Shown here in pieces: positions 6,530 through 14,739 of a stretch of DNA of 31,292 nt (within the stretch, counting starts at the first letter, position 1; each line of letters opens with the position of its first letter). Source of the DNA: a virus. Where the stretch lies: IMG/VR virus record IMGVR_UViG_3300033143_002264, positions 1-31,292 of that record. One strand, 5' to 3'. The position numbers were made by a program, and so were the translations under genes. The notes below the pieces were generated by a model. It searched no databases and was not told where the DNA came from. It worked only from the letters and a program-made list of their open reading frames with translations.

Positions 6530-6561
6530 CAAATTACTGTTGAAATTAATTAACTGGGCAC

Positions 6562-6581
6562 ATCAAAAAGTGATATTTTTG
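6562..6581 (-). repeat. Dispersed 20-bp element, copy 3 (abuts terL start)
   Basis: On the minus strand it reads CAAAAATATCACTTTTTGAT, four mismatches from the closest full copy, but it keeps CAG five bases further on. It occupies the position where a ribosome binding site for terL would be expected, ending two bases before its ATG. Confidence 0.6.
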
Positions 6582-6583
6582 CC

Positions 6584-8041
6584 ATGAGTTTAGATCCAGC
6601 AATTCTCCATAGAATCAGAACTTGGCGAAACGATCCAGTAGCATTCGTAAAGGACTGCATTCAGGTTACACCATCAGACCAGCAAGCAGAAGGTCTACGA
6701 GCAATTGCTAAATCAAAGAGAATCAGTATTCGCTCTGGACACGGAACTGGTAAAGATGCTTTTGCAAGTTGGGTAATTCTCTGGTTCATGGTAACAAGGG
6801 TAGATGCTAAGGTAATCTGTACAGCACCAACAGCCCGGCAACTTGATAACATTCTCTGGAGTGAAATTTCCAAATGGTTGAACCGCTCAGTAGTAAAGGA
6901 TGAATTCGTTTACCAGAAACAACGAATTTTCCACAAGAGCAATCCTAACGAATGGTGGTGTACAAAGGTTTCTCCTGCAGTAAAGGCTTCCAAAGAAGAT
7001 CAGGCTGAGACACTCGCTGGCTTCCATGGCGATCATATGTTAATAGTTTGTGACGAAGCTTCTGGTATCCCTGATCCAGTCTTTATCCCTCTTGAAGGCG
7101 CAATGACGCAGGAGGATAACCGTTGCTTAATGATAAGCAATCCAACCAGGAGTGGAGGGTACTTCTGGGATAGCCACAATAACCCTGATCTCAAGAAAGA
7201 CTGGGCTAGACTTCATTGGGATTCCAGCAAAAGTTCCAATGTCCAGGAATCTTATGTAGACTACATGCGTAGGAAATACGGAGTAACTTCAAATGTTTAC
7301 GCTATTCGTGTTCTTGGTGATTTTCCCTCAGAGAATGAGAAGACTCTGATCCCACTTGAATGGGCGCAGCAATGTGTTGGCAATGAACTCCCCAGGGTTG
7401 AGGAAGACACTAAGTACATCGGCGTTGACGTAGCAAGATTCGGCGATGACTTCTCTATCATTCTCCCAAGACAGGGTCTTATCATAGATCCTTGGGAAAG
7501 TTTCCAAGGTATGAATACAATATCCCTTGCTGGCTTCTGCTCCCAGCATTATCAGGAAATGGAAGCTGATGGGATGACTATAGACGAGATTGGAGTTGGT
7601 GCTGGTGTCGTTGACTGGCTGATGAAGCACAATCTCCCAGGTATCTTTGGTGTTAATGTTGCTTGGGCATCCAGCGATATAGCCAAATATGACAGACTCA
7701 GGGATGAACTTTGGTGCAGAGTCAGAGAAAAGTGTATGAAGGGGTTGTATTCTTTCCCAATTGACTTAAACGTCGATGGTATCCCGATGGGAAATGAGTT
7801 AGCGAATGAGTTAGCTTCCCCATTATATGACTTCAATAACCAAGGTGGGATCAAGGTTGAGGCTAAAAAGGATATGAAACGTAGGGGTATTGAAAGTCCT
7901 AATATAGCAGATGCCCTTTGTCTGACTGAATACTTCTACACCGTGGCGCATAAAGTCTGGGAGAATAAAGGCAGGAAGAAAAAGAATCGCAGAGATCGTA
8001 ACGGGTCTACAAACTCTCGTAATGGATATCAGGTGTGCTAA
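6584..8041 (+). CDS. terL: Terminase large subunit
   Basis: The 485-residue protein is the DNA-packaging motor. Walker A is SGHGTGKD (residues 51-58), Walker B is LIVCDEA (153-159), and SNPTRSGG (185-192) is the coupling segment. The C-terminal RNase-H-like nuclease shows YIGVDVARFGDD (278-289, Asp282), then EIGVGAG and a late NIADAL acidic site. TerL cuts the replicated concatemer and pumps it through the portal. The length is typical. The ATG at 6584 has no Shine-Dalgarno sequence; the space is filled by a copy of the 20-bp element. It overlaps the portal gene by one base. Confidence 0.93.
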   Translation: MSLDPAILHRIRTWRNDPVAFVKDCIQVTPSDQQAEGLRAIAKSKRISIRSGHGTGKDAFASWVILWFMVTRVDAKVICTAPTARQLDNILWSEISKWLNRSVVKDEFVYQKQRIFHKSNPNEWWCTKVSPAVKASKEDQAETLAGFHGDHMLIVCDEASGIPDPVFIPLEGAMTQEDNRCLMISNPTRSGGYFWDSHNNPDLKKDWARLHWDSSKSSNVQESYVDYMRRKYGVTSNVYAIRVLGDFPSENEKTLIPLEWAQQCVGNELPRVEEDTKYIGVDVARFGDDFSIILPRQGLIIDPWESFQGMNTISLAGFCSQHYQEMEADGMTIDEIGVGAGVVDWLMKHNLPGIFGVNVAWASSDIAKYDRLRDELWCRVREKCMKGLYSFPIDLNVDGIPMGNELANELASPLYDFNNQGGIKVEAKKDMKRRGIESPNIADALCLTEYFYTVAHKVWENKGRKKKNRRDRNGSTNSRNGYQVC

Positions 8042-9897
8042 TGACTAAAAAAGCTAAACAAGAAACATTAAGTGAACTAGCTATTACATTAAATACTTGG
8101 TTAAGTAAATGCGAAACTTCAATTCCTGAAGAAACTTGGCGCAAAGTTTCAGCAGAGGATTATCGCTTTTACTCCGGTGAGCAGGACGAACAAACTGTTC
8201 TTGATAAACTAATAGCCACAAAGCGTCCTTGTACAGTATTCAATCAAGTTAAACCAAAGATTGATATGCTGATTGGGACTGGTGCTCAAATGCGTGACAT
8301 GCCAGCATTCGCACCTGTTGGTACTGAGGATGCTCCACTTGCTGAACTTGTCAATGGAGCTGTTAAGCACTTCCGTAAACAACTTAGTTTAGATGATAAA
8401 GAGTCTGATTGCTTTGGGCATACTGTTAAAAGCGGCCGCTCTTTCCTGCACTTTTATATTGACAATGAGAACCCTTTCCAGCCTAAGATTGCAGCTAAGA
8501 GAATTGCGGGTAAAGACATCAGAGTTGATCCAAATTCTCTCGAGTATGATCTCTCTGATGCTCGGTACATCTTCATCGATAAATGGTTTGGTGCTGAAGA
8601 GATCAAGGCATATTGGCCAGGTCTCGATCCTACAATGCTGGAGACAACCAGTGGAGCTACTGACCAACCAACATATTACTCCAGTGTTGAAGATCTTTAC
8701 AGAGTTGTTGAATGCTGGTATAGAAAGGTTGAGGCTGTAGTTTGGTTTATCAATCCCATGACAGGAAAACAAGAATGGCTTCTTCCTAGGGAATTTAATG
8801 ACTTTGAAAAGGCTATGACTGAGGGGATTATAACTCCGGAAGGGTTCTTTCAGATTGAGCAACCGCTTCAGTCAATGAAGGCATTTAAAAAGACTATCCA
8901 CTTTGCAATCTTCTCTGGTACAGAGATCCTGGAGCATGGGCCATCGCCTTATACCCATAATGAATTTCCTTATATCCAGTTCGGCGCCTACAAAGATGAT
9001 GACAAGAATCGTTGGTTTGGTGCCATTACTATGATGAAAGATCCGCAGATAGGTCTGAACACCATCCGTCGGCAGCTCACGCATCTCCTGCAAGTAGCGC
9101 CCCGTGGCATCTTAATGCACGAAACAGGTGCTATCGCCAACATCGAAGATTACGAAGAGCGTGGAGCTGATCCTACATACCACATGGAAGTTCTGCCGAC
9201 TAAACTGGATAAAGTCAAATTCTCTCAGCAGCCACAGATCAGTCCTATTTATCAATATCTTGATGCAATGAATGATCAGGCCATGAAAGATGCCTCTGGG
9301 GTTCAGGATGAAATGATGGGAATTCAACAGTCCTCTCGTGAACCTGGCGTTACTGTCCAAGCAAGATATGAGACTGGCATGGCTGTCCTATATATCCTCT
9401 TTCAGAATTATCGCAAAAGCAGGAAACAGGGCATGACGCAATTACTCTCTATGATCCAGCAATACGTTACTGATGAAACACTAATCCGTATCGAAGGTAC
9501 TAATGGTATGGAACTTATGCAGGTTAATAGTCAACTTAATCCACAAAACGAAGGTTGGAATGATATAACAGCTGGTAAATTTGACCTTGATTATGAGGAG
9601 TCCTCAATTGGTGCCATGACCCGACAGGGAATTGCTAAAGTCCTTGGCGACTTTGCGCAGACAAACCCTGGTACCATTCCACCTGAGGTAATCCTTGAAC
9701 ACTCGAATGTTCCGTACAGCACGAGGACACGAGTACAACAGGCTAGCGCACAAGCACAGCGGAGTGAAATCGAAAGTGAAGAACGTAAATCAGCAATGGA
9801 GGAGCGTGAAATTGCAGTAAAAGAATTTGACGCAGAAACTAAAAGACTGGCACTTAGTAACCAATCAACAACCTCTAACAATGGAGACAGCGAATGA
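8041..9897 (+). CDS. Portal protein, P22 type
   Basis: The 618-residue protein starts at ATG 8041 (TAATG overlap with terL; AGGTG upstream); a GTG two codons earlier is also possible. Early residues include DYRFYSGEQDE and RPCTVFNQVKPKIDMLIGT, both typical of P22-like portals. The middle has GRSFLHFYIDNENPFQPKI and IRVDPNS, and the wing and stem end with GVTVQARYETGM. The C-terminus is a long charged helix (SEIESEERKSAMEEREIAVK) followed by a Ser/Asn tail, corresponding to the barrel region. Portals form a dodecamer at one capsid vertex through which TerL pumps DNA. The stop overlaps the scaffold ATG (ATGA). Confidence 0.9.
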   Translation: MTKKAKQETLSELAITLNTWLSKCETSIPEETWRKVSAEDYRFYSGEQDEQTVLDKLIATKRPCTVFNQVKPKIDMLIGTGAQMRDMPAFAPVGTEDAPLAELVNGAVKHFRKQLSLDDKESDCFGHTVKSGRSFLHFYIDNENPFQPKIAAKRIAGKDIRVDPNSLEYDLSDARYIFIDKWFGAEEIKAYWPGLDPTMLETTSGATDQPTYYSSVEDLYRVVECWYRKVEAVVWFINPMTGKQEWLLPREFNDFEKAMTEGIITPEGFFQIEQPLQSMKAFKKTIHFAIFSGTEILEHGPSPYTHNEFPYIQFGAYKDDDKNRWFGAITMMKDPQIGLNTIRRQLTHLLQVAPRGILMHETGAIANIEDYEERGADPTYHMEVLPTKLDKVKFSQQPQISPIYQYLDAMNDQAMKDASGVQDEMMGIQQSSREPGVTVQARYETGMAVLYILFQNYRKSRKQGMTQLLSMIQQYVTDETLIRIEGTNGMELMQVNSQLNPQNEGWNDITAGKFDLDYEESSIGAMTRQGIAKVLGDFAQTNPGTIPPEVILEHSNVPYSTRTRVQQASAQAQRSEIESEERKSAMEEREIAVKEFDAETKRLALSNQSTTSNNGDSE

Positions 9898-10043
9898 CGG
9901 AGCAAGGTAGTGTAGAAGCGCAAGAGACTGGTGACCTGACGAAGATGCAAATGATCAGGGCGCCGATAAAGAGCTGGACGAGTCAAAAATTGATGTTTCT
10001 GTCGACCCGAAAGACGCAGAAATTGCAAGTCTCAGAAGCATGA
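9894..10043 (+). pseudogene. N-terminal frame of the scaffold gene, frameshifted
   Basis: An ATG overlapping the portal stop opens a frame reading MTEQGSVEAQETGDLTKMQM, which soon becomes unlike protein and stops at 10041. From about 9935 the next frame reads PDEDANDQGADKELDESKID and continues without break into the scaffold protein at 10040. A single-base change near 9934-9940 would join them into one acidic N-terminus, as expected for a scaffold. It is therefore a broken start, caused by a one-base deletion or a sequencing error. Confidence 0.65.
9982..10001 (-). repeat. Dispersed 20-bp element, copy 4
   Basis: On the minus strand it reads CAGAAACATCAATTTTTGAC, identical to copy 5, with CAG five bases further on. 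It lies in the N-terminal coding part of the scaffold gene, where the plus strand encodes SKIDVS. Confidence 0.9.
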
Positions 10044-10603
10044 ATCGCAGTATGAAGCGTTCACTTGATGAAGTTCGTGCGAAACAAGCTACGCACGATA
10101 AGGCATTGCAGGATAACGACCTGCTTACTGCTGAAGAAGGGGATGCCAAGGATGATGGTGCTGCAAATACGCAATACCTTGGTAACCTCCTGGCTGTAAT
10201 GGAAATGAATCCTAAGTACGAAGACGTGAATGCGGTTGTTACCCAGGATAATGTTGATAAACTCCTGGCCGGCCTCGCATCAGCACATATCGCTGAACAC
10301 GGCGGAGAACTCGTGGATGTTATTACTGAACTGGAAGAATACGTCTGGTCCCAGAGTAACCCGTACAAACTTCTTTATGACAAAATCAGGCCAGCACTTG
10401 CTCCCGCACCAAAGTCTGCTGAAGAAAAGGAACAACGCACACCCGCAGCATCTGCACCGTCACTGGCAAGCCTTCCTGCTGGTGCGCCGGCTAACGCAGG
10501 TGGTTGGTCAATGACCAAAATCGATGGCATGAGCGAAGAGCAACTTACTAAAGTACCGACTGATGTATACAACAAATACATGGCCGGTCAGTTGCCGGAA
10601 TAA
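10040..10603 (+). CDS. Capsid scaffolding protein
   Basis: The clean frame from ATG 10040 gives 187 residues, but the coding sequence extends upstream in the same frame to about 9935, and the natural start is probably 9894. The protein is acidic and helical: RSMKRSLDEVRAKQATHDKA forms a coiled coil. An Ala/Pro-rich linker (about residues 118-150) follows, and the end WSMTKIDGMSEEQLTKVPTD resembles the capsid-contacting C-terminus of phage scaffolds. It lies between portal and major capsid genes, the canonical position. It would act inside the prohead and leave before or during packaging. The assignment rests on position and composition. Confidence 0.75.
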   Translation: MNRSMKRSLDEVRAKQATHDKALQDNDLLTAEEGDAKDDGAANTQYLGNLLAVMEMNPKYEDVNAVVTQDNVDKLLAGLASAHIAEHGGELVDVITELEEYVWSQSNPYKLLYDKIRPALAPAPKSAEEKEQRTPAASAPSLASLPAGAPANAGGWSMTKIDGMSEEQLTKVPTDVYNKYMAGQLPE

Positions 10604-10628
10604 CTCCCACTTAAGAAAGGATTAACCT

Positions 10629-11672
10629 ATGGACCCCAAGACTCAGTTACTCACAAATGATCCCTTGACTCGGAAACGCTGGGCAAGAGACCTGTACAAG
10701 ATTCTCCCCCAGGCAATCGAATTCAACGAACTGATTGGTAGTGACAAAACTGCCGTCGTTCAGCAGTCTCTCGATCTCGGCAAGGGCGAAGGCGACCAGA
10801 TGACCTTTGGTATTCGTCTGCCGCTCACCGGTGAAGGTGTTGTCGGTGATGATACCCTGGAAGGCAACGAAGAAAAGATGTCCTTCCGGAACTTCAAGGC
10901 TGGTATCGAAGAGCTGAATCACGCTGTCGATACTGGTGGCAAGATGGAAGAGCAGCGCATTCCTTACGACCTGATGATGGAAGCCAAAGATGGCCTGCAA
11001 GAATGGTGGGGCAACAAACTCAGCGATTATATGTTCGCTGTTCTCTGCGGCGATACCAGTTTCAAGATCAATGGCAAGACCTTTGCCGATGCACCGACCG
11101 CAGCATCCACCAATCGCGTCCTGCGTGTGAACGATGTTGCTGATGACGCCTCCATGACCAGTGCCGATGTCATCGATCTCGGGTTCCTGGATCGGATGAA
11201 GCAGAAGGCAGAGCTCCCAGTTGGCACTGCCAAATATCGCATCCGGCCTATCATGATCGGCGGTAAGAAGTATTACCGCATCATCCTGCATAACTATTGC
11301 TTCGACCAGCTTCGGACCAATATGAATGCTGGCCAACTCGGTGATATCCTGCGGAATGCTCAGAAGCTTAACATCGCCAATGTCGAGTACGAATATAACG
11401 GACTGTTGATCTCCAAGTCCGAGCGTGTTCGCAAGTCCCTGACCGGTACCAATATCTATAACAATCTCCTGCTCGGTTCGCAGGCCGCTGTTTGTGGCTG
11501 GGGCGGAGCCGGCGATTCCAAGTCTACCGCGATGGTCTTCAAGCCTTATACCAGGGATGCTGAACGTTACGTCATGGTTAGAGGTGGTGGTATCCTCGGC
11601 ATCAAGAAAGTCATCTTCGACGATGTTGACTACGGCGTCATGGTCGGTGCTGGTTACGGTGTTGCTCTTTAA
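10629..11672 (+). CDS. Major capsid protein, N4-gp56-like
   Basis: The 347-residue protein starts MDPKTQLLTNDPLTRKRWAR behind AAAGGA. The order of features fits the N4-gp56/DUF4043 major capsid family, which adopts the HK97 fold: an N-terminal arm, GEGDQMTFGIRLPLTGEGV, LEGNEEKM, a long helix, IRPIMIGGKKYYRIILHN (P-domain strand) and the C-terminal IKKVIFDDVDYGVMVG. It would form the icosahedral shell together with the scaffold just upstream. Third codon positions are visibly richer in C and G than in neighbouring genes, as often seen for the most highly expressed phage gene. Confidence 0.88.
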   Translation: MDPKTQLLTNDPLTRKRWARDLYKILPQAIEFNELIGSDKTAVVQQSLDLGKGEGDQMTFGIRLPLTGEGVVGDDTLEGNEEKMSFRNFKAGIEELNHAVDTGGKMEEQRIPYDLMMEAKDGLQEWWGNKLSDYMFAVLCGDTSFKINGKTFADAPTAASTNRVLRVNDVADDASMTSADVIDLGFLDRMKQKAELPVGTAKYRIRPIMIGGKKYYRIILHNYCFDQLRTNMNAGQLGDILRNAQKLNIANVEYEYNGLLISKSERVRKSLTGTNIYNNLLLGSQAAVCGWGGAGDSKSTAMVFKPYTRDAERYVMVRGGGILGIKKVIFDDVDYGVMVGAGYGVAL

Positions 11673-11696
11673 CTTTAACCCTTGAAGGAGGCGTAC

Positions 11697-12101
11697 ATGG
11701 CTGATCGTTTTTCACAGCGAATCTCCGACATTAATTGGACGGCAAAAGCTGTACTCGTCGAGCCAGTTGATGATACTTATAACCTTATCCGTATCCCAGC
11801 CAAGTCTTTGGTGAAGAAAATCTGGGTACGTATTTCGACAGCAGCAACTGCATCGAGTACCGCAACTGTTACCATCGGACATACTGGTGGTGGGTTGACA
11901 GCAGATGCTGATGCGTTCATTGATACCACTTTGGGTGCACTTAACCTTGCTGCAATGCTTGCATCTACACAAGATGCTCAGCCAGCTTCCGAAGGTATTT
12001 ACTTCGAGAAGTCCGCAGTTATCACAGCGACTACTCTGATTGGTAATGCTGATGATCAGGCTACTTTCGAGGTCTATGTCGAATACGCGCAAATCTCGTA
12101 A
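11697..12101 (+). CDS. Head decoration or minor virion protein, paralogue 1
   Basis: The 134-residue protein starts MADRFSQRISDINWTAKAVL; the ATG at 11697 has AAGGAGG six bases upstream, better than the earlier in-frame TTG. It is beta-rich, with IPAKSLVKKIWVRIST and ATVTIGHTGGG, then DADAFIDTT and a C-terminal strand FEVYVEYA. Its position directly after the capsid gene and its beta structure suggest a decoration or head-stabilising protein. It shares the phrase DADAFIDTT and the general strand order with the next gene (DADAYIDTT), so the two are probably ancient tandem duplicates. Confidence 0.65.
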   Translation: MADRFSQRISDINWTAKAVLVEPVDDTYNLIRIPAKSLVKKIWVRISTAATASSTATVTIGHTGGGLTADADAFIDTTLGALNLAAMLASTQDAQPASEGIYFEKSAVITATTLIGNADDQATFEVYVEYAQIS

Positions 12102-12126
12102 CTATTAACTGAAAGGAGGCCATATA

Positions 12127-12741
12127 ATGGCTACTGAAACTATTCTCGACCAGCGACGTGCTGACCAGCGTGGACAGACACTGGAAAACCCCTTCTGGCT
12201 TACTAGTGCAGAAATCACCAAGGATGCTGATGATCTTGGTGCAGTTCTTTTTTCCTTCCCGAAAGTTGGCCACGACTACGTTGTAAAGGATATCATCGTC
12301 GAAATTGTGGAGGCTTTTGCTGGGGGTACGATTACCCTGGACATTGGCTCTGGGACCTTGGCTACTGATCTGATTACCACTGATGGTGATGTTACCATCG
12401 TTGATGCAGATGCGTATATTGATACTACTGACATCACCAACGGCACCATTGGTCTGTATTCTGGGCGGGCAACAACTGCTCTTACTGATGGCACCCTCGG
12501 CACGGCATCCGACTCTCTTGCCGAGATTACTGATACCTACGTAGAGGCTACAATTGCCAACGCTCTTGCTTCTCTCGCCGCTAAGGTAAACGCTCTTATC
12601 AATGCTCAACGGATTCTTCCTCGCTCTATCATCGAAGGTGCGACTACTACTGTTCCATGTATTTATGCCACCCTGGTCAGTGATGATGTTATCACCGCCG
12701 GGCGAGCCAGGGTACATATCCTAGTGGCCAAAGTCCCGTAA
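12127..12741 (+). CDS. Virion protein, paralogue 2 with helical extension
   Basis: The 204-residue protein starts MATETILDQRRADQRGQTLE behind a strong AAAGGAGG. The first 120 residues form a beta domain (YVVKDIIVEIVEAF, TITLDIGSGTL, VTIVDADAYIDTT) that parallels the neighbour at 11697. It continues with a helix (IANALASLAAKVNALINAQR) and a final beta part ending VHILVAKVP. The helix could be a short trimerising coiled coil, making this a candidate head fibre or spike. No enzymatic motif is present. Its place between capsid and neck genes supports a structural role. Confidence 0.65.
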   Translation: MATETILDQRRADQRGQTLENPFWLTSAEITKDADDLGAVLFSFPKVGHDYVVKDIIVEIVEAFAGGTITLDIGSGTLATDLITTDGDVTIVDADAYIDTTDITNGTIGLYSGRATTALTDGTLGTASDSLAEITDTYVEATIANALASLAAKVNALINAQRILPRSIIEGATTTVPCIYATLVSDDVITAGRARVHILVAKVP

Positions 12742-12742
12742 C

Positions 12743-12762
12743 CAGAAACATCAATTTTTGAC
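12743..12762 (+). repeat. Dispersed 20-bp element, copy 5
   Basis: CAGAAACATCAATTTTTGAC, identical to copy 4 on the other strand, with CAG five bases further on. It is intergenic, starting two bases after a stop codon and just upstream of the AGGAG of the adaptor gene. Confidence 0.92.
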
Positions 12763-12782
12763 CCGCTCAGGAGATAGATGCC

Positions 12783-13415
12783 ATGACGATAGCTGAAATT
12801 ATCACTGAAATTGAAATTGCAATACAGGATACTAGTGCTGAACTGAATGACCCGATTGTGGGTTATATCAACGAAGCTCTGGCAGCTATTTCGGAGGAAG
12901 CATCTATCCCTGAGCTCAAAACCCTGGGGACAGTTGATACTGTCGTTGACCAGGCTTGGGCGAATATGCCGACTGGATTTAATGGGAAACTCCTATTCGT
13001 CACCAACGATAAAGGGAGAATACCTGTTAACCAAGCTGGTTTGGAAGGTCTTCTGGACCGCGACCCAAGCTTGGCTGAGGTGGGGGAGGTAGAGGAGGTT
13101 GCCTTGGATGGGGGACTTCTGTGGTATAGGAAAATTCCTGAAGAGGTAACCTCCCTTACTGTTGTGTACCAGAAGTGGCCAGATACAATTACTGCTGATG
13201 ATGATGTACCTGTTTATCTCCCGCCGCATCTGCAAAGGCGATTGCTCCTGCATATGACTGCCATGATTATCTTTGATAAGATTGAAGATGGTATGGATGG
13301 GGATAAGGTAAATACTCTGGTTCACGCCGGAATGTTTGAAAAAGCTCGCAAAGAGTTTACTGCTTTCATCGGGAGACGTAGAATTTCTAATATGACAAGC
13401 AAGTGGGGAGTGTAA
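12783..13415 (+). CDS. Head-to-tail adaptor (neck) protein, SU10 type
   Basis: The 210-residue protein starts MTIAEIITEIEIAIQDTSAE behind AGGAG. The early helical part (EIITEIE ... IVGYINEALAAI) is typical of podoviral adaptor proteins, in which a helical core docks under the portal. The middle carries a beta insertion (LLWYRKIPEEVTSLTVVYQK). The second helical part (VYLPPHLQRRLLLHMTAMII, then FEKARKEFTAFIGRR) matches the usual end. It would form a ring joining portal and tail nozzle. The order portal-scaffold-capsid-adaptor-tail supports this. Family assignment is from pattern recognition only. Confidence 0.6.
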   Translation: MTIAEIITEIEIAIQDTSAELNDPIVGYINEALAAISEEASIPELKTLGTVDTVVDQAWANMPTGFNGKLLFVTNDKGRIPVNQAGLEGLLDRDPSLAEVGEVEEVALDGGLLWYRKIPEEVTSLTVVYQKWPDTITADDDVPVYLPPHLQRRLLLHMTAMIIFDKIEDGMDGDKVNTLVHAGMFEKARKEFTAFIGRRRISNMTSKWGV

Positions 13416-13416
13416 T

Positions 13417-14346
13417 ATGAGCGTTAAGCCTGTTACTATTCTCGGGAAGAAATGTTTAGGTTTGCATGTTGGTGCTGATGCTGGTGCTATTGACGGAGCA
13501 GATGTTACGTTTCTATCAGCATGTAAGAACATTATTATAACAACTGGGTATAAGATTCAGAGAAGAATGGGGTATACTAGTAAAGTTGCTCTAGCAGTTA
13601 CTTCCTTTCATGGGAGCGGACTGGATTCGTTATTTACAACTGAAGATGCTTTATACAGGTTGAATTCGGATTATACGTATACTATTTTACGGAATGGTAT
13701 GAATAATCAAGAAATGTTTTACACGGATGGACCTGATGGAATATATTACAATAACGGAATTGAGCGTGGATTAGTTAGGTATGGGAGTGCATCAGAGGTT
13801 TGGAAAAAAGGAACGTATTATGGGCCTCCGACTACTAAACAGTTTAGTGGTCCGCCAGCAGGAAAGTTTATCTTATGGTATCTTGGTAGGATGTATGTAG
13901 CTGATGGTAAGGTTCTTTGGTATTCTGAATATATGAGTACGAACTTGTTTGATCAGGAGAAGGGATTATTCATGCTAGACTCTGAGTGCATTGGGGTAGT
14001 CGGAGTTGGTGCTGTACTTTATGTCTTTACAAGGAAGCAAGTTTATACCTTTACTGGTGGGGTTATGGTAGAAAAGAGTGAGGCTGTAGTTTCCAGGATT
14101 CCGCCAATCAAAGGAACTATGCAGTTACTTAGTGGTCCTGGTGCTTTTGCTGAATATGTAGTATGGGCTACAAAGGAAGGACTTTTCGTTGGTGCCTCAG
14201 ATGGATCTATAAAAAATATAACTGAGGACAGGATTAAGCTTCCAGATATTTCTGACGGATGTGGATTCTCCTATAATGGTAAGTATTACTTAACTCCAGT
14301 GGTGTTGCTGGTGGATCAGTGCAGGATCAACTGGATGGTGGTGTAA
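13417..14346 (+). CDS. Tail nozzle/hub-like beta-propeller protein, C-terminus truncated
   Basis: The 309-residue frame starts MSVKPVTILGKKCLGLHVGA with GGGGAG upstream. It is full of short beta repeats (GLDSLFTTEDALYRLNSDYT, GRMYVADGKVLWYSEY, VGAVLYVFTRKQVYTFTGG, VWATKEGLFVGASDGSIKNI), as in the beta-propeller nozzle and stabilisation proteins of podoviral tails. The sensible sequence ends at SYNGKYYLT near 14290; the last residues (VVLLVDQCRINWMVV) come from reading the next gene in the wrong frame. A deletion or frameshift has probably fused the end of this gene to the beginning of the next. Only some 10-20 residues seem lost. Confidence 0.65.
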   Translation: MSVKPVTILGKKCLGLHVGADAGAIDGADVTFLSACKNIIITTGYKIQRRMGYTSKVALAVTSFHGSGLDSLFTTEDALYRLNSDYTYTILRNGMNNQEMFYTDGPDGIYYNNGIERGLVRYGSASEVWKKGTYYGPPTTKQFSGPPAGKFILWYLGRMYVADGKVLWYSEYMSTNLFDQEKGLFMLDSECIGVVGVGAVLYVFTRKQVYTFTGGVMVEKSEAVVSRIPPIKGTMQLLSGPGAFAEYVVWATKEGLFVGASDGSIKNITEDRIKLPDISDGCGFSYNGKYYLTPVVLLVDQCRINWMVV

Positions 14347-14726
14347 TTGGGCTGTATAATGGCACTCCGCCAGCAGATGGTGACGCTGCTGAAACCGGGA
14401 CTTTGCTGGCATTGATCACCTTGGGTGCCGCGGCTTTTACGAAGGATACAGGATCTGGTTCAACGAATGGTCTTACGTTTGCAGATGCAGTTGCTGGTGT
14501 CCTTGTAAAGACTGTAGCTGAGGAATGGAAGGGTGTAGGATTGGTTGAGGGGTATATCACTTATGCCAGGCATTATGCAGCTGACTATGTGACCGGCGTA
14601 AGTACAACTGGTAAGCGTGTTGACTTTACGACTGGCACTATCGGGACAGAGGTTATTCTTAATAATACAAAGGTAACTGTTGGCGTCCCTGTTACTGTCC
14701 TTACTTCACAGATCAGTTTCAAATAA
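14319..14726 (+). CDS. Phage virion protein, start missing
   Basis: The frame can start at GTG 14319 but has no ribosome binding site, and family-like sequence is already present before it: NSSGVAGGSVQDQLDGGVIG (from about 14292). It continues LYNGTPPADGDAAETGTLLA, EEWKGVGLVEGYITYARHYA and ends VTVGVPVTVLTSQISF. This belongs to a family of small beta-sandwich virion proteins frequent in metagenomic phages and related to the neighbour at 14740. The normal N-terminus (about 20 residues with its start codon) is absent, so the gene was cut at the junction with the upstream gene. Confidence 0.6.
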   Translation: MQDQLDGGVIGLYNGTPPADGDAAETGTLLALITLGAAAFTKDTGSGSTNGLTFADAVAGVLVKTVAEEWKGVGLVEGYITYARHYAADYVTGVSTTGKRVDFTTGTIGTEVILNNTKVTVGVPVTVLTSQISFK

Positions 14727-14739
14727 AGGAGATTAGGTC

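Noticed and set aside
8111-8130. GCGAAACTTCAATTCCTGAA in the portal gene, similar to the element
   Set aside because: 14 of 20 matches, and the central WWW and first bases differ; treated as chance.
10647-11336. 229-residue frame opposite the capsid gene
   Set aside because: Shadow of the capsid gene; long only because of its GC-rich third positions.
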